From positions 4,184,501 through 4,248,500 of the forward strand of contig NZ_JAPEPO010000001.1 in assembly GCF_026340095.1 (NCBI RefSeq): DNA of 64,000 nucleotides, read 5' to 3'. Below, one piece after another: positions 31,847-39,843 of the stretch. This stretch comes from Streptomyces sp. NBC_01446. Its GTDB lineage: Bacteria; Actinomycetota; Actinomycetes; Streptomycetales; Streptomycetaceae. Under the pieces are notes generated by a model, which was not told the origin of the DNA, ran no database searches, and worked only from the letters and a program-made list of their open reading frames with translations. Position numbers and translations under genes: made by a program. Positions within the stretch are counted from its first letter, which is position 1; each line of letters opens with the position of its first letter.

Positions 31847-33895
31847 GTGAGCGTCGAGGTCTACCGGGACGAGTGGGGCATACCTCACCTCCGTGCCGAC
31901 AGCGTGCGGGAACTGGCCCACGCCCAGGGGCGCAACGCCGCCGCCGACCGGGCCTGGCAGATCGAGGTCGAGCGGCACCGCTCACAGGGCACGTCCGCCG
32001 CCTTCCTCGGCCGGGAGGCCGCCGGCTGGGACCGGTTCGCCCGGCAGGCCCGTATCGACGACACGGCCCGGCGCTGCTACCAAGCGCTCGACGAGGAGAC
32101 GCGCGGCTGGCTCGACGCGTACGTGGCCGGGGTCGACGCCGGACTGCGTGAACTCGGCGGCGCCGCACCGGAGTTCGCCCGCGCCGGCCTCGAACCGGGC
32201 CGCTGGCGGCCCTGGACCCCCCTCGGTATCTGGCTCTCCACCCACATCCTGTTCACCGGCTTCCCCGGCAAGCTCTGGCGCGACGAGGTCGCACGCCGCG
32301 TCGGGCCCGGAGCCGTCGGCCTCTTCGCCACGGACGGCCCCGGCGCCTCCGGCAGCAACGGCTGGCTCGTCACCGGCGACCGCACCGCCACCGGAGGCCC
32401 TCTGATCGCGGGCGACCCGCACCGCTACATCGAGGACCCGGGCGTCTACCAGCAGATACGGCTCGCCTGCCCGGAGTACGACGTCGTGGGCCTCGCCGTC
32501 CCCGGCGTACCCGGCGTCGGCCACTTCGGCCACACCGGCACCGTCGCCTGGGCGATCACCAACGCCATGGCCGACTGTCAGGACCTGTACCGGGAGCGGC
32601 TGCGGCGGCTCCCGGACGGCGGCGTGGAGGCGCTCGGGCCCGACGGGTGGCGGCCCGCGTTCCGCAGCGTGGAGACCTTCGAGGTGGCGGGCGAGCGGCC
32701 GCAGGAGGTCGAGGTCGTCGAGACCGAGCGCGGGACGGTCGTCATCGGCGGTCCCGACGAGGGCGAGGGCATCGTGCTGCGCCAGCCACCGCGCGTACGC
32801 GAGGACCTCGGGTTCGCCGCGCTGCCCGCCCTGCTCCGCGCCCGCACCGTCGCCGACGTGGACCGGGCCTTCGACCGCTGGGCCGAGCCCGTCAACGTCG
32901 TCCAGGCCGCCGACACCGAGGGCGGCCTCCTGCACCGCGTCGCGGGCGCCGTGCCTGAGCGCGACCCCGAGAACCTGCTGCGCGTCGTCCCCGCCCACGA
33001 GCCCCGGCACGCCTGGCGCGGCCTGCGCGAGCTGCCCCGCGAGCCGGTCGGCACCGTCGCGGTCATGGCGAACCAGCGGGGCCTCGCCGCGCCCCTCGGC
33101 ATCGAGTTCGCGCCGCCGCACCGGGCGGACCGCATACGGGAGCTGCTCGACGCGCGGGAGGTGTGGACGGCGCCCGGCATGGCCGCCGTCCACACCGACA
33201 CCCGCCTCGCCTCCGCCCGCCCGCTGCTCGACCTGGTGGCCCGCCTCGACGGCCTCGGCCCCGAAGCGGCGGCACTGAGGAAACGGCTGCTCGCCTGGGA
33301 CCGGCACATGGACGCGGAGAGCGTGGACGCCGCCGCGTACGCGCGGGTGCGGGCGGCGGTCGTACGGAAGCTGGCCGCGCATCCGGCGTTCGCGCCGCTC
33401 ACGGGGATGGGGGAGGCGTACCCGGAGGTCTTCCGGCCGTGGCTGGCCCTCGCGCCGCGCATCGCGTACGCGCTGGAGACTCTGCTGACGACCGATCAAT
33501 TCCCGGATGTCGACCGCGAGATGGTCGTCCGCGAGGCGGTCGAGGAAGCCGCCGGGGCCACGGTGGCCGGGGAGACCTGGGGCGACCGGCACCGGCTCGC
33601 CGCCTGGCGGGCACTCCCTGACGGCGATGAGGCCGGTCCGGGCCTGCCCGGCGATCACGACTGCGTCCTGTCCACGTCGAGCGTTCCCGGCGTCACCGAC
33701 CTCAGTGCCCGCGGCCCGGCCGCCCGCTACGTGTGGGACGTCGCCGACCGTGCGAACAGCCTGTGGGTCGTTCCGCTCGGCGCCTCCGGAATCCCCGGCT
33801 CCGCGCACCGCCGCGACCAGCTCCCCCTGTGGCTGGGGGGCGGCCTGGTCCCCGTGATCACCGACTGGAACCGCCTCACCAAGGAGTCTCAATGA
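31847..33895 (+). CDS. Penicillin acylase family Ntn-hydrolase under iron control
   Basis: 682 aa. N-terminal part VYRDEWGIPHLRA and AHAQGRNAAADRAWQIEVERHRSQG is the alpha-subunit signature. GASGSNGWLVTGDRTATGGPLIAGDPH holds the expected autoproteolytic nucleophile Ser170 (SNGW). No signal peptide is visible, unlike most secreted acylases, so it should be cytoplasmic. GTG at 31847. An iron box sits 34 bp upstream and an IucB-like acetyltransferase gene lies downstream beyond an IS110 insertion, so the enzyme may cleave or form an amide in siderophore metabolism, by analogy with PvdQ in pyoverdine maturation (inference). The last residues (SQ-stop) lie at the IS junction and may not be native. 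Confidence 0.87.
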   Translation: MSVEVYRDEWGIPHLRADSVRELAHAQGRNAAADRAWQIEVERHRSQGTSAAFLGREAAGWDRFARQARIDDTARRCYQALDEETRGWLDAYVAGVDAGLRELGGAAPEFARAGLEPGRWRPWTPLGIWLSTHILFTGFPGKLWRDEVARRVGPGAVGLFATDGPGASGSNGWLVTGDRTATGGPLIAGDPHRYIEDPGVYQQIRLACPEYDVVGLAVPGVPGVGHFGHTGTVAWAITNAMADCQDLYRERLRRLPDGGVEALGPDGWRPAFRSVETFEVAGERPQEVEVVETERGTVVIGGPDEGEGIVLRQPPRVREDLGFAALPALLRARTVADVDRAFDRWAEPVNVVQAADTEGGLLHRVAGAVPERDPENLLRVVPAHEPRHAWRGLRELPREPVGTVAVMANQRGLAAPLGIEFAPPHRADRIRELLDAREVWTAPGMAAVHTDTRLASARPLLDLVARLDGLGPEAAALRKRLLAWDRHMDAESVDAAAYARVRAAVVRKLAAHPAFAPLTGMGEAYPEVFRPWLALAPRIAYALETLLTTDQFPDVDREMVVREAVEEAAGATVAGETWGDRHRLAAWRALPDGDEAGPGLPGDHDCVLSTSSVPGVTDLSARGPAARYVWDVADRANSLWVVPLGASGIPGSAHRRDQLPLWLGGGLVPVITDWNRLTKESQ

Positions 33896-33900
33896 CGAAG

Positions 33901-35103
33901 TCAAGCCGCCTGTGTGACCGGTGGGGCGGAGGTGAAGATCCGTCCGTCACGCAGCAATGCCCAGAGCACGCCAGCTCGTCGGCGGGCCAGGGCGATGACG
34001 GCCTGAACGTGCTTGCAGCCCTCGCCGCGCTTCTTCAGGTAGAAGTCCCGGTTCGGCCCTTCGCGGACGATGCTGGACTGCGCGGACATGTAGAACACTC
34101 TGCGCAGGCGGCGGCTGTAGCGCTTGGGCCGGTGCAGGTTGCCGGTGCGCCGGCCAGAGTCACGCGGGACGGGCACCAGCCCGGCCGCCGAGGCGAGATG
34201 GCCGGCGTCGGCGTAGGCCGACAGGTCACCGGCGGCGACGATGAACTCGGCGCCGAGGATGGGGCCCATGCCGGGCAGGGACTCGATGATCTCTGCGTGC
34301 GGGTGGCTGCGGAACGTCTCCCGGATCTGCCGGTCGATCCGCTTCACGCGGTCGTCCAGGGCCAGGATCTGCCCTGCCAGGTCGGCGACGATCTGCGCGG
34401 CGACATCTTCGCCGGGCAGCACGGTCTGCTGGGCCTGCGCGGCTTCCAATGCGGCCCGGGCCACCATGTCGGCGCCGCGGACACTGCGGTTGGCCAGCCA
34501 GGCCGTCAGCCTTGCCCGGCCGCGTCGGCGGATCGCCGCCGGGGTCTGATAACCGGTCAGCAGCACCAGGGCGCCCTTGTGGGCGGAGTAGTCAAACGCC
34601 CGCTCCAGAGCAGGGAAGACGCCGGTCAGCACGTCCCGCAGGCGGTTGATCATCCGCACCCGGTCGGCCATCAGATCCGTGCGGTGCGCGGTCAGCAGCG
34701 CGAGGTCGGCGGCAAGCTGGGCGGGCACGTCGATCGCCGCGAAGTCGTTGCGGTGGCGGGCGGTTTCGGCGATGACGTAGGCATCCCTGGCGTCGGTCTT
34801 CGCCTCACCGCGGTAGGCGCCGGACATGCGGTTGACCGTGCGTCCGGGCACGTAGACGGCCCGCTGGTCGTGGGCTGCCAGCAGAGCCAGCAGCAGCGCG
34901 GAGGACGTGCCGGAGATGTCCACTGCCCAGTGCACTTGGCCGGCCAGGGCGAGGATCTCGCCGAGCGCGGTCAGGATCGCCGACTCGTCATTGTCGATCT
35001 TCTTCGACCACAGCGTGGCGCCGGTCTCGTCAACCACGGCTGCCCAGTGGTGGCCCTTGCCCGCGTCGACGCCAGCCCAGACCCGGGCTTTCCGCTCGTT
35101 CAC
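33901..35103 (-). CDS. IS110-family transposase (DEDD recombinase)
   Basis: 400 aa. The N-terminal DEDD/RuvC-like domain has WAGVDAGKGHHWAAVVD, VDISGTSSALLLALL and GEAKTDARDAYVIAETAR. A middle helical region follows, then the C-terminal Tnp_20 domain SLPGMGPILGAEFIVAAGD … YADAGHLASAAGLVPVPRDSGRRTG, which carries the serine-containing part of the active site. Full length and intact, so it may be active. GTG at 35103 has GAGGAGGGG upstream; the longer in-frame ORF upstream is in the non-coding end. Recombinases of this family are RNA-guided in the characterised members. Confidence 0.93.
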   Translation of the reverse strand: MNERKARVWAGVDAGKGHHWAAVVDETGATLWSKKIDNDESAILTALGEILALAGQVHWAVDISGTSSALLLALLAAHDQRAVYVPGRTVNRMSGAYRGEAKTDARDAYVIAETARHRNDFAAIDVPAQLAADLALLTAHRTDLMADRVRMINRLRDVLTGVFPALERAFDYSAHKGALVLLTGYQTPAAIRRRGRARLTAWLANRSVRGADMVARAALEAAQAQQTVLPGEDVAAQIVADLAGQILALDDRVKRIDRQIRETFRSHPHAEIIESLPGMGPILGAEFIVAAGDLSAYADAGHLASAAGLVPVPRDSGRRTGNLHRPKRYSRRLRRVFYMSAQSSIVREGPNRDFYLKKRGEGCKHVQAVIALARRRAGVLWALLRDGRIFTSAPPVTQAA

Positions 35104-35306
35104 TTGCCCCTCCTCGCACCGCTCGGCATGCCGTCGGCCCGAGGAACACCCCGCTGTCATCTCCGTAATCAGCGACCGCACGAAGCGCGCACATCTCAAT
35201 CAGCAGCCAGGGCTCCCCGGAGAGCCGGGCGGCCACTCCTTGGAAGCCACTGAAGGCAAGAACCCATAAGCCACACCCGGCCCTCCCGGGCCGCCTAACA
35301 ACTTAC
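35104..35306 (-). other. Non-coding 5' end of the IS110 element, candidate bridge-RNA region
   Basis: About 200 bp between the transposase start and the estimated element end. Characterised IS110-group elements transcribe a structured bridge RNA of 150-200 nt from this position. Several short GC-rich stems can be drawn here, such as GGCTCTCCGGGGAGCC at about 35213-35228 (minus strand) and CCCGG-G…CCGGG near 35275-35292. I could not fold it or match guide loops to the flanks, so the RNA is only inferred from position and size. Confidence 0.4.
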
Positions 35307-35316
35307 GGAGACCCCC

Positions 35317-35889
35317 ATGCGCGAGAGCGCCGTGTACGAGCGGACCGTCGAAGGGTTCGGCACCGTCCGCGTCGGCCCGGTCGACCCCGCCGCCGACCTC
35401 GACGTGATCCACGGCTGGGTGCGCGAGGAGCGCGCCCGGTTCTGGGGCATGGAGGGCGCGAGCCGCGAGCAGGTGCGCGAGACGTACGAACACCTCGACT
35501 CGCTCACCACGCACCACGCCCACCTCGTCCGTCTCAACGGCGAACCCGTCGCGCTCTTCCAGACGTACGAGCCCGAGGCCGACCGGGTCAGCGAGTGCTA
35601 CGAGGTCGAGGACGGTGACATCGGCGTGCACTTCCTGATCGCCCCGGCCGCCGACGGAGCCGTCCGCGGCTTCACCGGAGCGCTCATGACCGTCCTCGTC
35701 GCGTACGCGCTCGAAGGGCACGGCAAGCGGCGGATCGTGGTCGAGCCCGACGCGCGCAACACGAAGGCCGTCGCGCTCCTGGAGCGCGCGGGCTTCGAAC
35801 TCGGCCCCGAGATCGTGCTCCCGGAGATCGACCTGCCGGAGGTGTTCCTCCCGGAGAAGCGGGCCCGGATCGCGTTCCTCAAGCGCTGA
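35317..35889 (+). CDS. IucB/MbtK-like siderophore-type N-acetyltransferase
   Basis: 190 aa. It belongs to the GNAT subfamily that acylates N-hydroxylysine-type amines: DLDVIHGWVREERARFWGMEG, FQTYEPEADRVSECYEVEDGDIGVHFLIAP, and KRRIVVEPDARNTKAVALLERAGFELGPEIVLP are all typical of IucB/RhbD/MbtK. ATG at 35317 with GGAG 6 nt upstream. It is the natural downstream partner of the iron-box-controlled acylase, but the antiparallel IS110 copy now separates them and may block read-through. Whether the original arrangement was two genes or one fused frame is unclear. The acyl donor and acceptor are unknown. Confidence 0.87.
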   Translation: MRESAVYERTVEGFGTVRVGPVDPAADLDVIHGWVREERARFWGMEGASREQVRETYEHLDSLTTHHAHLVRLNGEPVALFQTYEPEADRVSECYEVEDGDIGVHFLIAPAADGAVRGFTGALMTVLVAYALEGHGKRRIVVEPDARNTKAVALLERAGFELGPEIVLPEIDLPEVFLPEKRARIAFLKR

Positions 35890-35901
35890 CGGCCCGCAGG
35901 C

Positions 35902-36663
35902 TCAGCCCCGTACGAGCAGGATCACCGAGGCGGTGACGCCGACCACGACGATCACCGCGCGAAGGACCGCCGGGGGCAGTCTGCGGCCGAACTTCGCGCC
36001 GGTCAGGCCGCCCAGCGTGGAGCCGACGGCGATCACCGCCGCCGCCACCCAGTCGACGTCGGCGACGGCGATGAAGATGACCGCCGCGACCCCGTTCACG
36101 ATCGAGGCCAGGACGTTCTTCGCCCCGTTGAGGCGCTGGAGGTCGTCCTGGAGGAAGCTGCCGAACATGCCCATGAGCAGCACGCCCTGCGCGGCGCCGA
36201 AGTAGCCGCCGTAGACGCCCGTCCCCAGCACCCCGAGCCACATGGGCACGCCGCCGTCGGCGCGCGTCGCCGTGGCCTGGCGCTCCTTCGACCAGCGGCT
36301 GAGCCGGGGCTGGAGCACGACGAGGACACAGGCGGTCAGGATGAGGACGGGCACCACCGAGGTGAACGCGTCGGCCGGCAGCTTCAGCAGCAGGAGCGCG
36401 CCCGTGATCCCGCCGATCAGCGAGGCCGTACCGAACCGGAGCAGCCGCTTCTTCTGCCCCTTCAGCTCGCGCCGGTACCCGTACGCGGCGCTGAGCACGC
36501 CCGGTACGAGGCCGATGTTGTTCGACACGTTGGCGAGCACCGGCGGATAGCCGAACGCGAGGAGCGTAGGGAAGGTGATGAGCGTTCCGGAGCCGACCAC
36601 CGCGTTGATCGCGCCGGCGGCGACACCGGCCGCTCCGACGGCCACTGCTTCAAGTGCATCCAC
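35902..36663 (-). CDS. TauE/SafE-family membrane permease
   Basis: 253 aa with about 7-8 TM helices and the repeated family motif: GAINAVVGSGTLITFPTLLAFGYPP in the first half and GVYGGYFGAAQGVLLMGMF in the second. Members export sulfite, sulfoacetate or other anions. GTG at 36663 is chosen; an upstream TTG at 36699 adds 12 residues but sits only 2 nt from GGAGG. It is divergent from a LysR gene whose likely operators lie between them, so LysR probably controls this permease. Confidence 0.85.
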   Translation of the reverse strand: MDALEAVAVGAAGVAAGAINAVVGSGTLITFPTLLAFGYPPVLANVSNNIGLVPGVLSAAYGYRRELKGQKKRLLRFGTASLIGGITGALLLLKLPADAFTSVVPVLILTACVLVVLQPRLSRWSKERQATATRADGGVPMWLGVLGTGVYGGYFGAAQGVLLMGMFGSFLQDDLQRLNGAKNVLASIVNGVAAVIFIAVADVDWVAAAVIAVGSTLGGLTGAKFGRRLPPAVLRAVIVVVGVTASVILLVRG

Positions 36664-36702
36664 GTCCGAGATCGTTTCGGAGCCCAAGACCCAAGTCAAT
36701 CC

Positions 36703-36738
36703 TCCGAATTACTTCGGAAGCACCAAGCTCTGGCTTGG
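36703..36738. promoter_or_regulatory. Two inverted repeats in the TauE-LysR divergent promoter region
   Basis: TCCGAA-TTAC-TTCGGA (36703-36718) and CCAAG-CTCTGG-CTTGG (36723-36738) lie side by side in the 102-bp gap between the divergent genes. LysR regulators usually bind paired dyads here; the assignment is inference. Confidence 0.6.
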
Positions 36739-36765
36739 AAGGGTCCGCATGGCTACGTTGGCGCC

Positions 36766-37662
36766 GTGACCCTCGACGATCTCCGTGTCTACGTCGCCGT
36801 GTGCGCGGCGGGCAGCCTCAGCGCCGTCGCCCGCGACCTCTCCTGTACGCAGTCGGCGGTGAGCCAGCACATCCGCCGCCTCGAACGCGAAGTGGGCGTC
36901 AGCCTCCTCGAACGGCACGCCCGCGGTGTCCTGCCGACCCCCGCGGGGCGCATCCTGCAGACCGCGGCCGCCGAGGGCATCGGAGGCATCGACGTCGCGC
37001 TGCGCCGCCTGCGCGACCTGGCCCGCGGCGAGAGCGGCGCGGTGCGCGTCACCACGGGCGCGACGACCGTGCGCCACTTCATGTCCGAGGCCATCGTCGG
37101 CTTCCGGCGCCGCCACCCCCGGGCGAGCCTGGAATTCCAGACGGTCAGCTCCAGCCACAGCGCCTACGAGGCGCTCGCCGCGCACGACCTCGACCTCGCG
37201 TGGGTCACCATCGGCGCGCCGGAACGCGGCGTCGAGCAGCGCCCCGTCGTCGAGCTCCCCTGGGTCCTCGCGGTGCGCCCCGACGATCCGCTGGCCGGCC
37301 GGACCAGGATCGGCCCCGACGACCTGGCCGCCGCCCACCTCATCAGGCCGCCCGAACAGTCCACGTCGCGCTCCCATCTCGACCGGCACTTCACCGGGCT
37401 CGGGATCGCCGGGACGGCCGGGTCCGACGCGGGCGTCGCCGACTGGGCCACCGCCGTGCACCTCGCCGAACTGGGCCTCGGCCACGCCCTCGTCCCCGAA
37501 CTGCCCGGCTGGCGCGACCCGGACCGCGCCGGTGGCGCGGTCCTCGTCCCCGTACCGGACCTGCCGCCCCTCGCCGTCGGCTGGGCGGTCCGGCGCTGGG
37601 CCACGCTCACCCCGCTGGCGAGGGCCTTCGCCGACCTGGTGACGGAGCACTGCGGGAGGTAG
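36766..37662 (+). CDS. LysR-family transcriptional regulator
   Basis: 298 aa. N-terminal winged HTH (1-60): LRVYVAVCAAGSLSAVARDLSCTQSAVSQHIRRLEREVGVSLLER. The effector domain (about 90-295) is a periplasmic-binding-like fold, with VRVTTGATTVRHFMSEAIVGFRRRHP at its start. GTG at 36766; TACGTT ends 6 nt upstream, fitting a leaderless mRNA. Divergently paired with the TauE permease gene, its probable target. The effector is unknown. Confidence 0.92.
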   Translation: MTLDDLRVYVAVCAAGSLSAVARDLSCTQSAVSQHIRRLEREVGVSLLERHARGVLPTPAGRILQTAAAEGIGGIDVALRRLRDLARGESGAVRVTTGATTVRHFMSEAIVGFRRRHPRASLEFQTVSSSHSAYEALAAHDLDLAWVTIGAPERGVEQRPVVELPWVLAVRPDDPLAGRTRIGPDDLAAAHLIRPPEQSTSRSHLDRHFTGLGIAGTAGSDAGVADWATAVHLAELGLGHALVPELPGWRDPDRAGGAVLVPVPDLPPLAVGWAVRRWATLTPLARAFADLVTEHCGR

Positions 37663-37713
37663 CGGCTTCACGCGCCTGTGGCGGGGGGCCGGTCCCCGGG
37701 GGACGCTGGAAGC

Positions 37714-38040
37714 ATGACCACGACGTACGACCTGAACGCTCTCGCCGACAAGCACGTCGCCGCGGCCCGGACCTCCCCCCACGGCCGCAGCGCGCATCTC
37801 CTGCTCCGCGAGGAGACCCTCCGCCAGAGCGTGATCGCCCTGACGGCGGGCGAGGTCCTGGAGGAGCACAACGCGCCGCCCGCCGCGACGCTCCAGATCC
37901 TGCGGGGCGAGGTCGTGCTGACGGCGGTCTCGGGCGACGTGACGCTCACGGAGGGCCGGCTCCACGCGCTCCCGCAGGAACGGCACGGCCTGCGCGCGGT
38001 CACGGACGCGGCGGTACTGCTGACGGCGGTCAACGACTGA
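37714..38040 (+). CDS. Small cupin-like protein
   Basis: 108 aa. One beta-barrel domain: LRQSVIALTAGEVLEEHNAPPAATLQILRGEVVLTA with the glycine-rich cupin turn, and LPQERHGLRAVTDAAVLLTAV. It keeps only some of the His/Glu metal ligands (EEHN, RHG), so metal binding is uncertain. ATG at 37714 with GGAAG upstream. Between LysR and the PEP-mutase-family gene, same strand. Function unknown. Confidence 0.82.
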   Translation: MTTTYDLNALADKHVAAARTSPHGRSAHLLLREETLRQSVIALTAGEVLEEHNAPPAATLQILRGEVVLTAVSGDVTLTEGRLHALPQERHGLRAVTDAAVLLTAVND

Positions 38041-38105
38041 GGGGCGCCCGCCGCTCCCGGACATTTCGGCGGGCGCCGAACCGTTCGGCGCCTAGCGTGG
38101 GCCGC

Positions 38106-38912
38106 ATGGTCTTCAAAGCCCTGCACCACGACCCCGACGGCCCCCTCCTCCTCCCCAACGCCTGGGACCACGCCTCCGCCGCCGCGCTCGCCGGGCAGGG
38201 GTTCGCCGCGATCGGTACGACGAGCCTCGGCGTGGCCGCCGCGGCCGGGCTCCCCGACGGCCACGCCGCCACCCGCGAGGAGACCCTGCGCCTGGCCCGT
38301 CGCCTGGGCGGGGGAGCGTTCCTGCTGTCCGTGGACGCGGAGGGCGGCTTCAGCGACGACCCGGCAGAGGTCGCCGGCCTCGCCCGTGAGCTGGCGCGGG
38401 CGGGCGCGGTGGGGATCAACCTGGAGGACGGCAGGGCCGACGGCACCCTCACCCCGGCCCCCGTCCACGCGGCGAAGATCGCCGCGGTCAAGGCCGCCGT
38501 ACCGGACCTGTTCGTCAACGCCCGCACGGACACGTACTGGCTCCCGGACCCGCGGACCGCGCCGGAGCCGGAGACCCGGCGCCGGCTCGACGCCTACCGG
38601 CAGGCGGGCGCCGACGGCGTCTTCGTACCGGGTCTGACCGACCCGGCCGCGATCCAAGAACTCGTGGCGTACCTGCGCCCGTCCGGCGTACCCCTCAACA
38701 TCCTCTACTCCCCCACAGGCCCCACCGTTCCCGAGCTCGCCGCCCTGGGCGTCCGCCGGGTCAGCCTCGGCTCGCTCCTGTTCCGCGTGGCACTCGGCGC
38801 CGCGGTCACGGCGGCGCTCGACGTACGGGCGGGCCGGGACGTCGCCCCCGCGGCGCCGACGTACGGCGAGGTCCAGGAGCTGAGCGGCGGTGGGGACGCC
38901 ACGGAAATATGA
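38106..38912 (+). CDS. Isocitrate lyase/PEP mutase family protein
   Basis: 268 aa TIM barrel: LLLPNAWDHASAAALAGQGFAAIGTTSLGVAAAAG, then LSVDAEGGFSDDP (metal-binding Asp/Glu), GINLEDG and VNARTDTYW. This matches the 2-methylisocitrate lyase/PEP mutase superfamily, but the KKCGH catalytic loop of true lyases is absent, so a C-C or P-C bond-cleaving role for a different 2-oxo acid is likely. TAGCGT ends 7 nt before the ATG, suggesting a leaderless transcript. Substrate unknown. Confidence 0.88.
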   Translation: MVFKALHHDPDGPLLLPNAWDHASAAALAGQGFAAIGTTSLGVAAAAGLPDGHAATREETLRLARRLGGGAFLLSVDAEGGFSDDPAEVAGLARELARAGAVGINLEDGRADGTLTPAPVHAAKIAAVKAAVPDLFVNARTDTYWLPDPRTAPEPETRRRLDAYRQAGADGVFVPGLTDPAAIQELVAYLRPSGVPLNILYSPTGPTVPELAALGVRRVSLGSLLFRVALGAAVTAALDVRAGRDVAPAAPTYGEVQELSGGGDATEI

Positions 38913-38945
38913 TGAACCCGGGGTTTTCCGTATCCGGAGCGGTCC

Positions 38946-39782
38946 ATGACGCAGCGTCGTGCCAGCCAGCCCGAGAGCGCCGACGACCTGCTGACCAGGC
39001 TCGGCCGCCTTGCCGCACAGGCACGTGCCGGGGCGGAACTCCAGCATGCGCGGGTCGAACTGGCGGAAGCGCTCCAGCGCGAAATGCTCCCCGTCTCGCT
39101 GCCCGCCCTGCCGGGACTGCGGACCGCCGCTTGCTACTCGCCGGCCCGCCACGGCCTGGACATCGGCGGGGACTGGTACGACGCCTTCGCCGCCCCCGAC
39201 GGCGCCCTCGGGTTCTCCATCGGGGACGTACAGGGCCACGACGTCGAGGCCGCCGCCTTCATGGGGCAGATCCGCATCGCCCTGCGTGCGGTGGCCGCCT
39301 TCGCCCCGGACCCCGGCGAGGCGCTCGCCCAGGCCAACGACCTGCTGCTGTCGATGCACCGCGATCTCTTCGCGACCTGCAGCTTTCTCCGCTTCGACCC
39401 GACGACCTGGGTACTGGAGTCCGCCCGCGCGGGCCACGTCCCCGCCATCTGGGCCACGGTCGACGGCCGGTACGGCATCTCGCTGGACGAAGGCGGGCTG
39501 CCGCTGGGCATGCTGCCCGGGTCCGGTTACCCGGTCACCCGGCACCGCCTCTCGACGCCGGGCGCGTACGTCCTGGTCACCGACGGCGTGGTCGAAGGCC
39601 CCTCGTTCCCGATCGAGGCGGGCATGGAGCGGGTGGCCCGGGTCGTCGCGGCCGGGGCGGGCGCCGAACCCGCGGAACTGGCCGCCGCGGTGATGGAGGT
39701 CGCCGACTGCACCGGCCACCAGGACGACTCCGCGGTACTCGTCCTGCGCCACGACGCGCCACCGGCGGTCCTGCCCGGGTGA
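38946..39782 (+). CDS. PP2C/SpoIIE-type serine phosphatase
   Basis: 278 aa. An N-terminal coiled coil (about 10-50) is followed by a SpoIIE domain: EALQREMLPVSLPALPGL, DIGGDWYDAF (metal-binding Asp), IGDVQGHDVEAAAFMG (second metal site), AGHVPAIW, and VTDGVVEG with the closing HQDDSAVLVL. All metal-binding residues look intact. It lacks its own sensor domain, but a stand-alone MASE1 membrane protein is encoded 61 bp downstream and could localise or regulate it. Such phosphatases act on anti-anti-sigma factors in Streptomyces; the target is not in this window. Confidence 0.9.
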   Translation: MTQRRASQPESADDLLTRLGRLAAQARAGAELQHARVELAEALQREMLPVSLPALPGLRTAACYSPARHGLDIGGDWYDAFAAPDGALGFSIGDVQGHDVEAAAFMGQIRIALRAVAAFAPDPGEALAQANDLLLSMHRDLFATCSFLRFDPTTWVLESARAGHVPAIWATVDGRYGISLDEGGLPLGMLPGSGYPVTRHRLSTPGAYVLVTDGVVEGPSFPIEAGMERVARVVAAGAGAEPAELAAAVMEVADCTGHQDDSAVLVLRHDAPPAVLPG

Positions 39783-39843
39783 CAGTGGCCCCCGGCGGCG
39801 CGTGTCACGCTCCGCCACTCGACGGGAGTGATTATGTGATCCA

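Larger units (their letters stand above)
33887..35306 (-). mobile_element. IS110-family insertion sequence (approximate ends)
   Basis: About 1.4 kb, inserted between the acylase and acetyltransferase genes, transposase antiparallel to them. Ends are not certain: IS110 elements lack long terminal inverted repeats. GGAG occurs at both junctions (33883-33886 and 35307-35310), which sets the estimate. A 9-bp inverted pair, CCAAGGAGT (33879-33887) and ACTCCTTGG (35236-35244), is also present. The transposase stop lies only about 14 bp from the right junction, whereas about 200 bp of non-coding DNA lies on its 5' side, the asymmetric layout expected for IS110-group elements. Confidence 0.8.

Noticed and set aside
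33879..35244. The 9-bp inverted pair CCAAGGAGT/ACTCCTTGG as true terminal inverted repeats of the IS.
   Set aside because: IS110 elements generally lack such repeats, the right copy lies about 60 bp inside the estimated end, and a 9-bp match between two such stretches is only modestly unlikely by chance.
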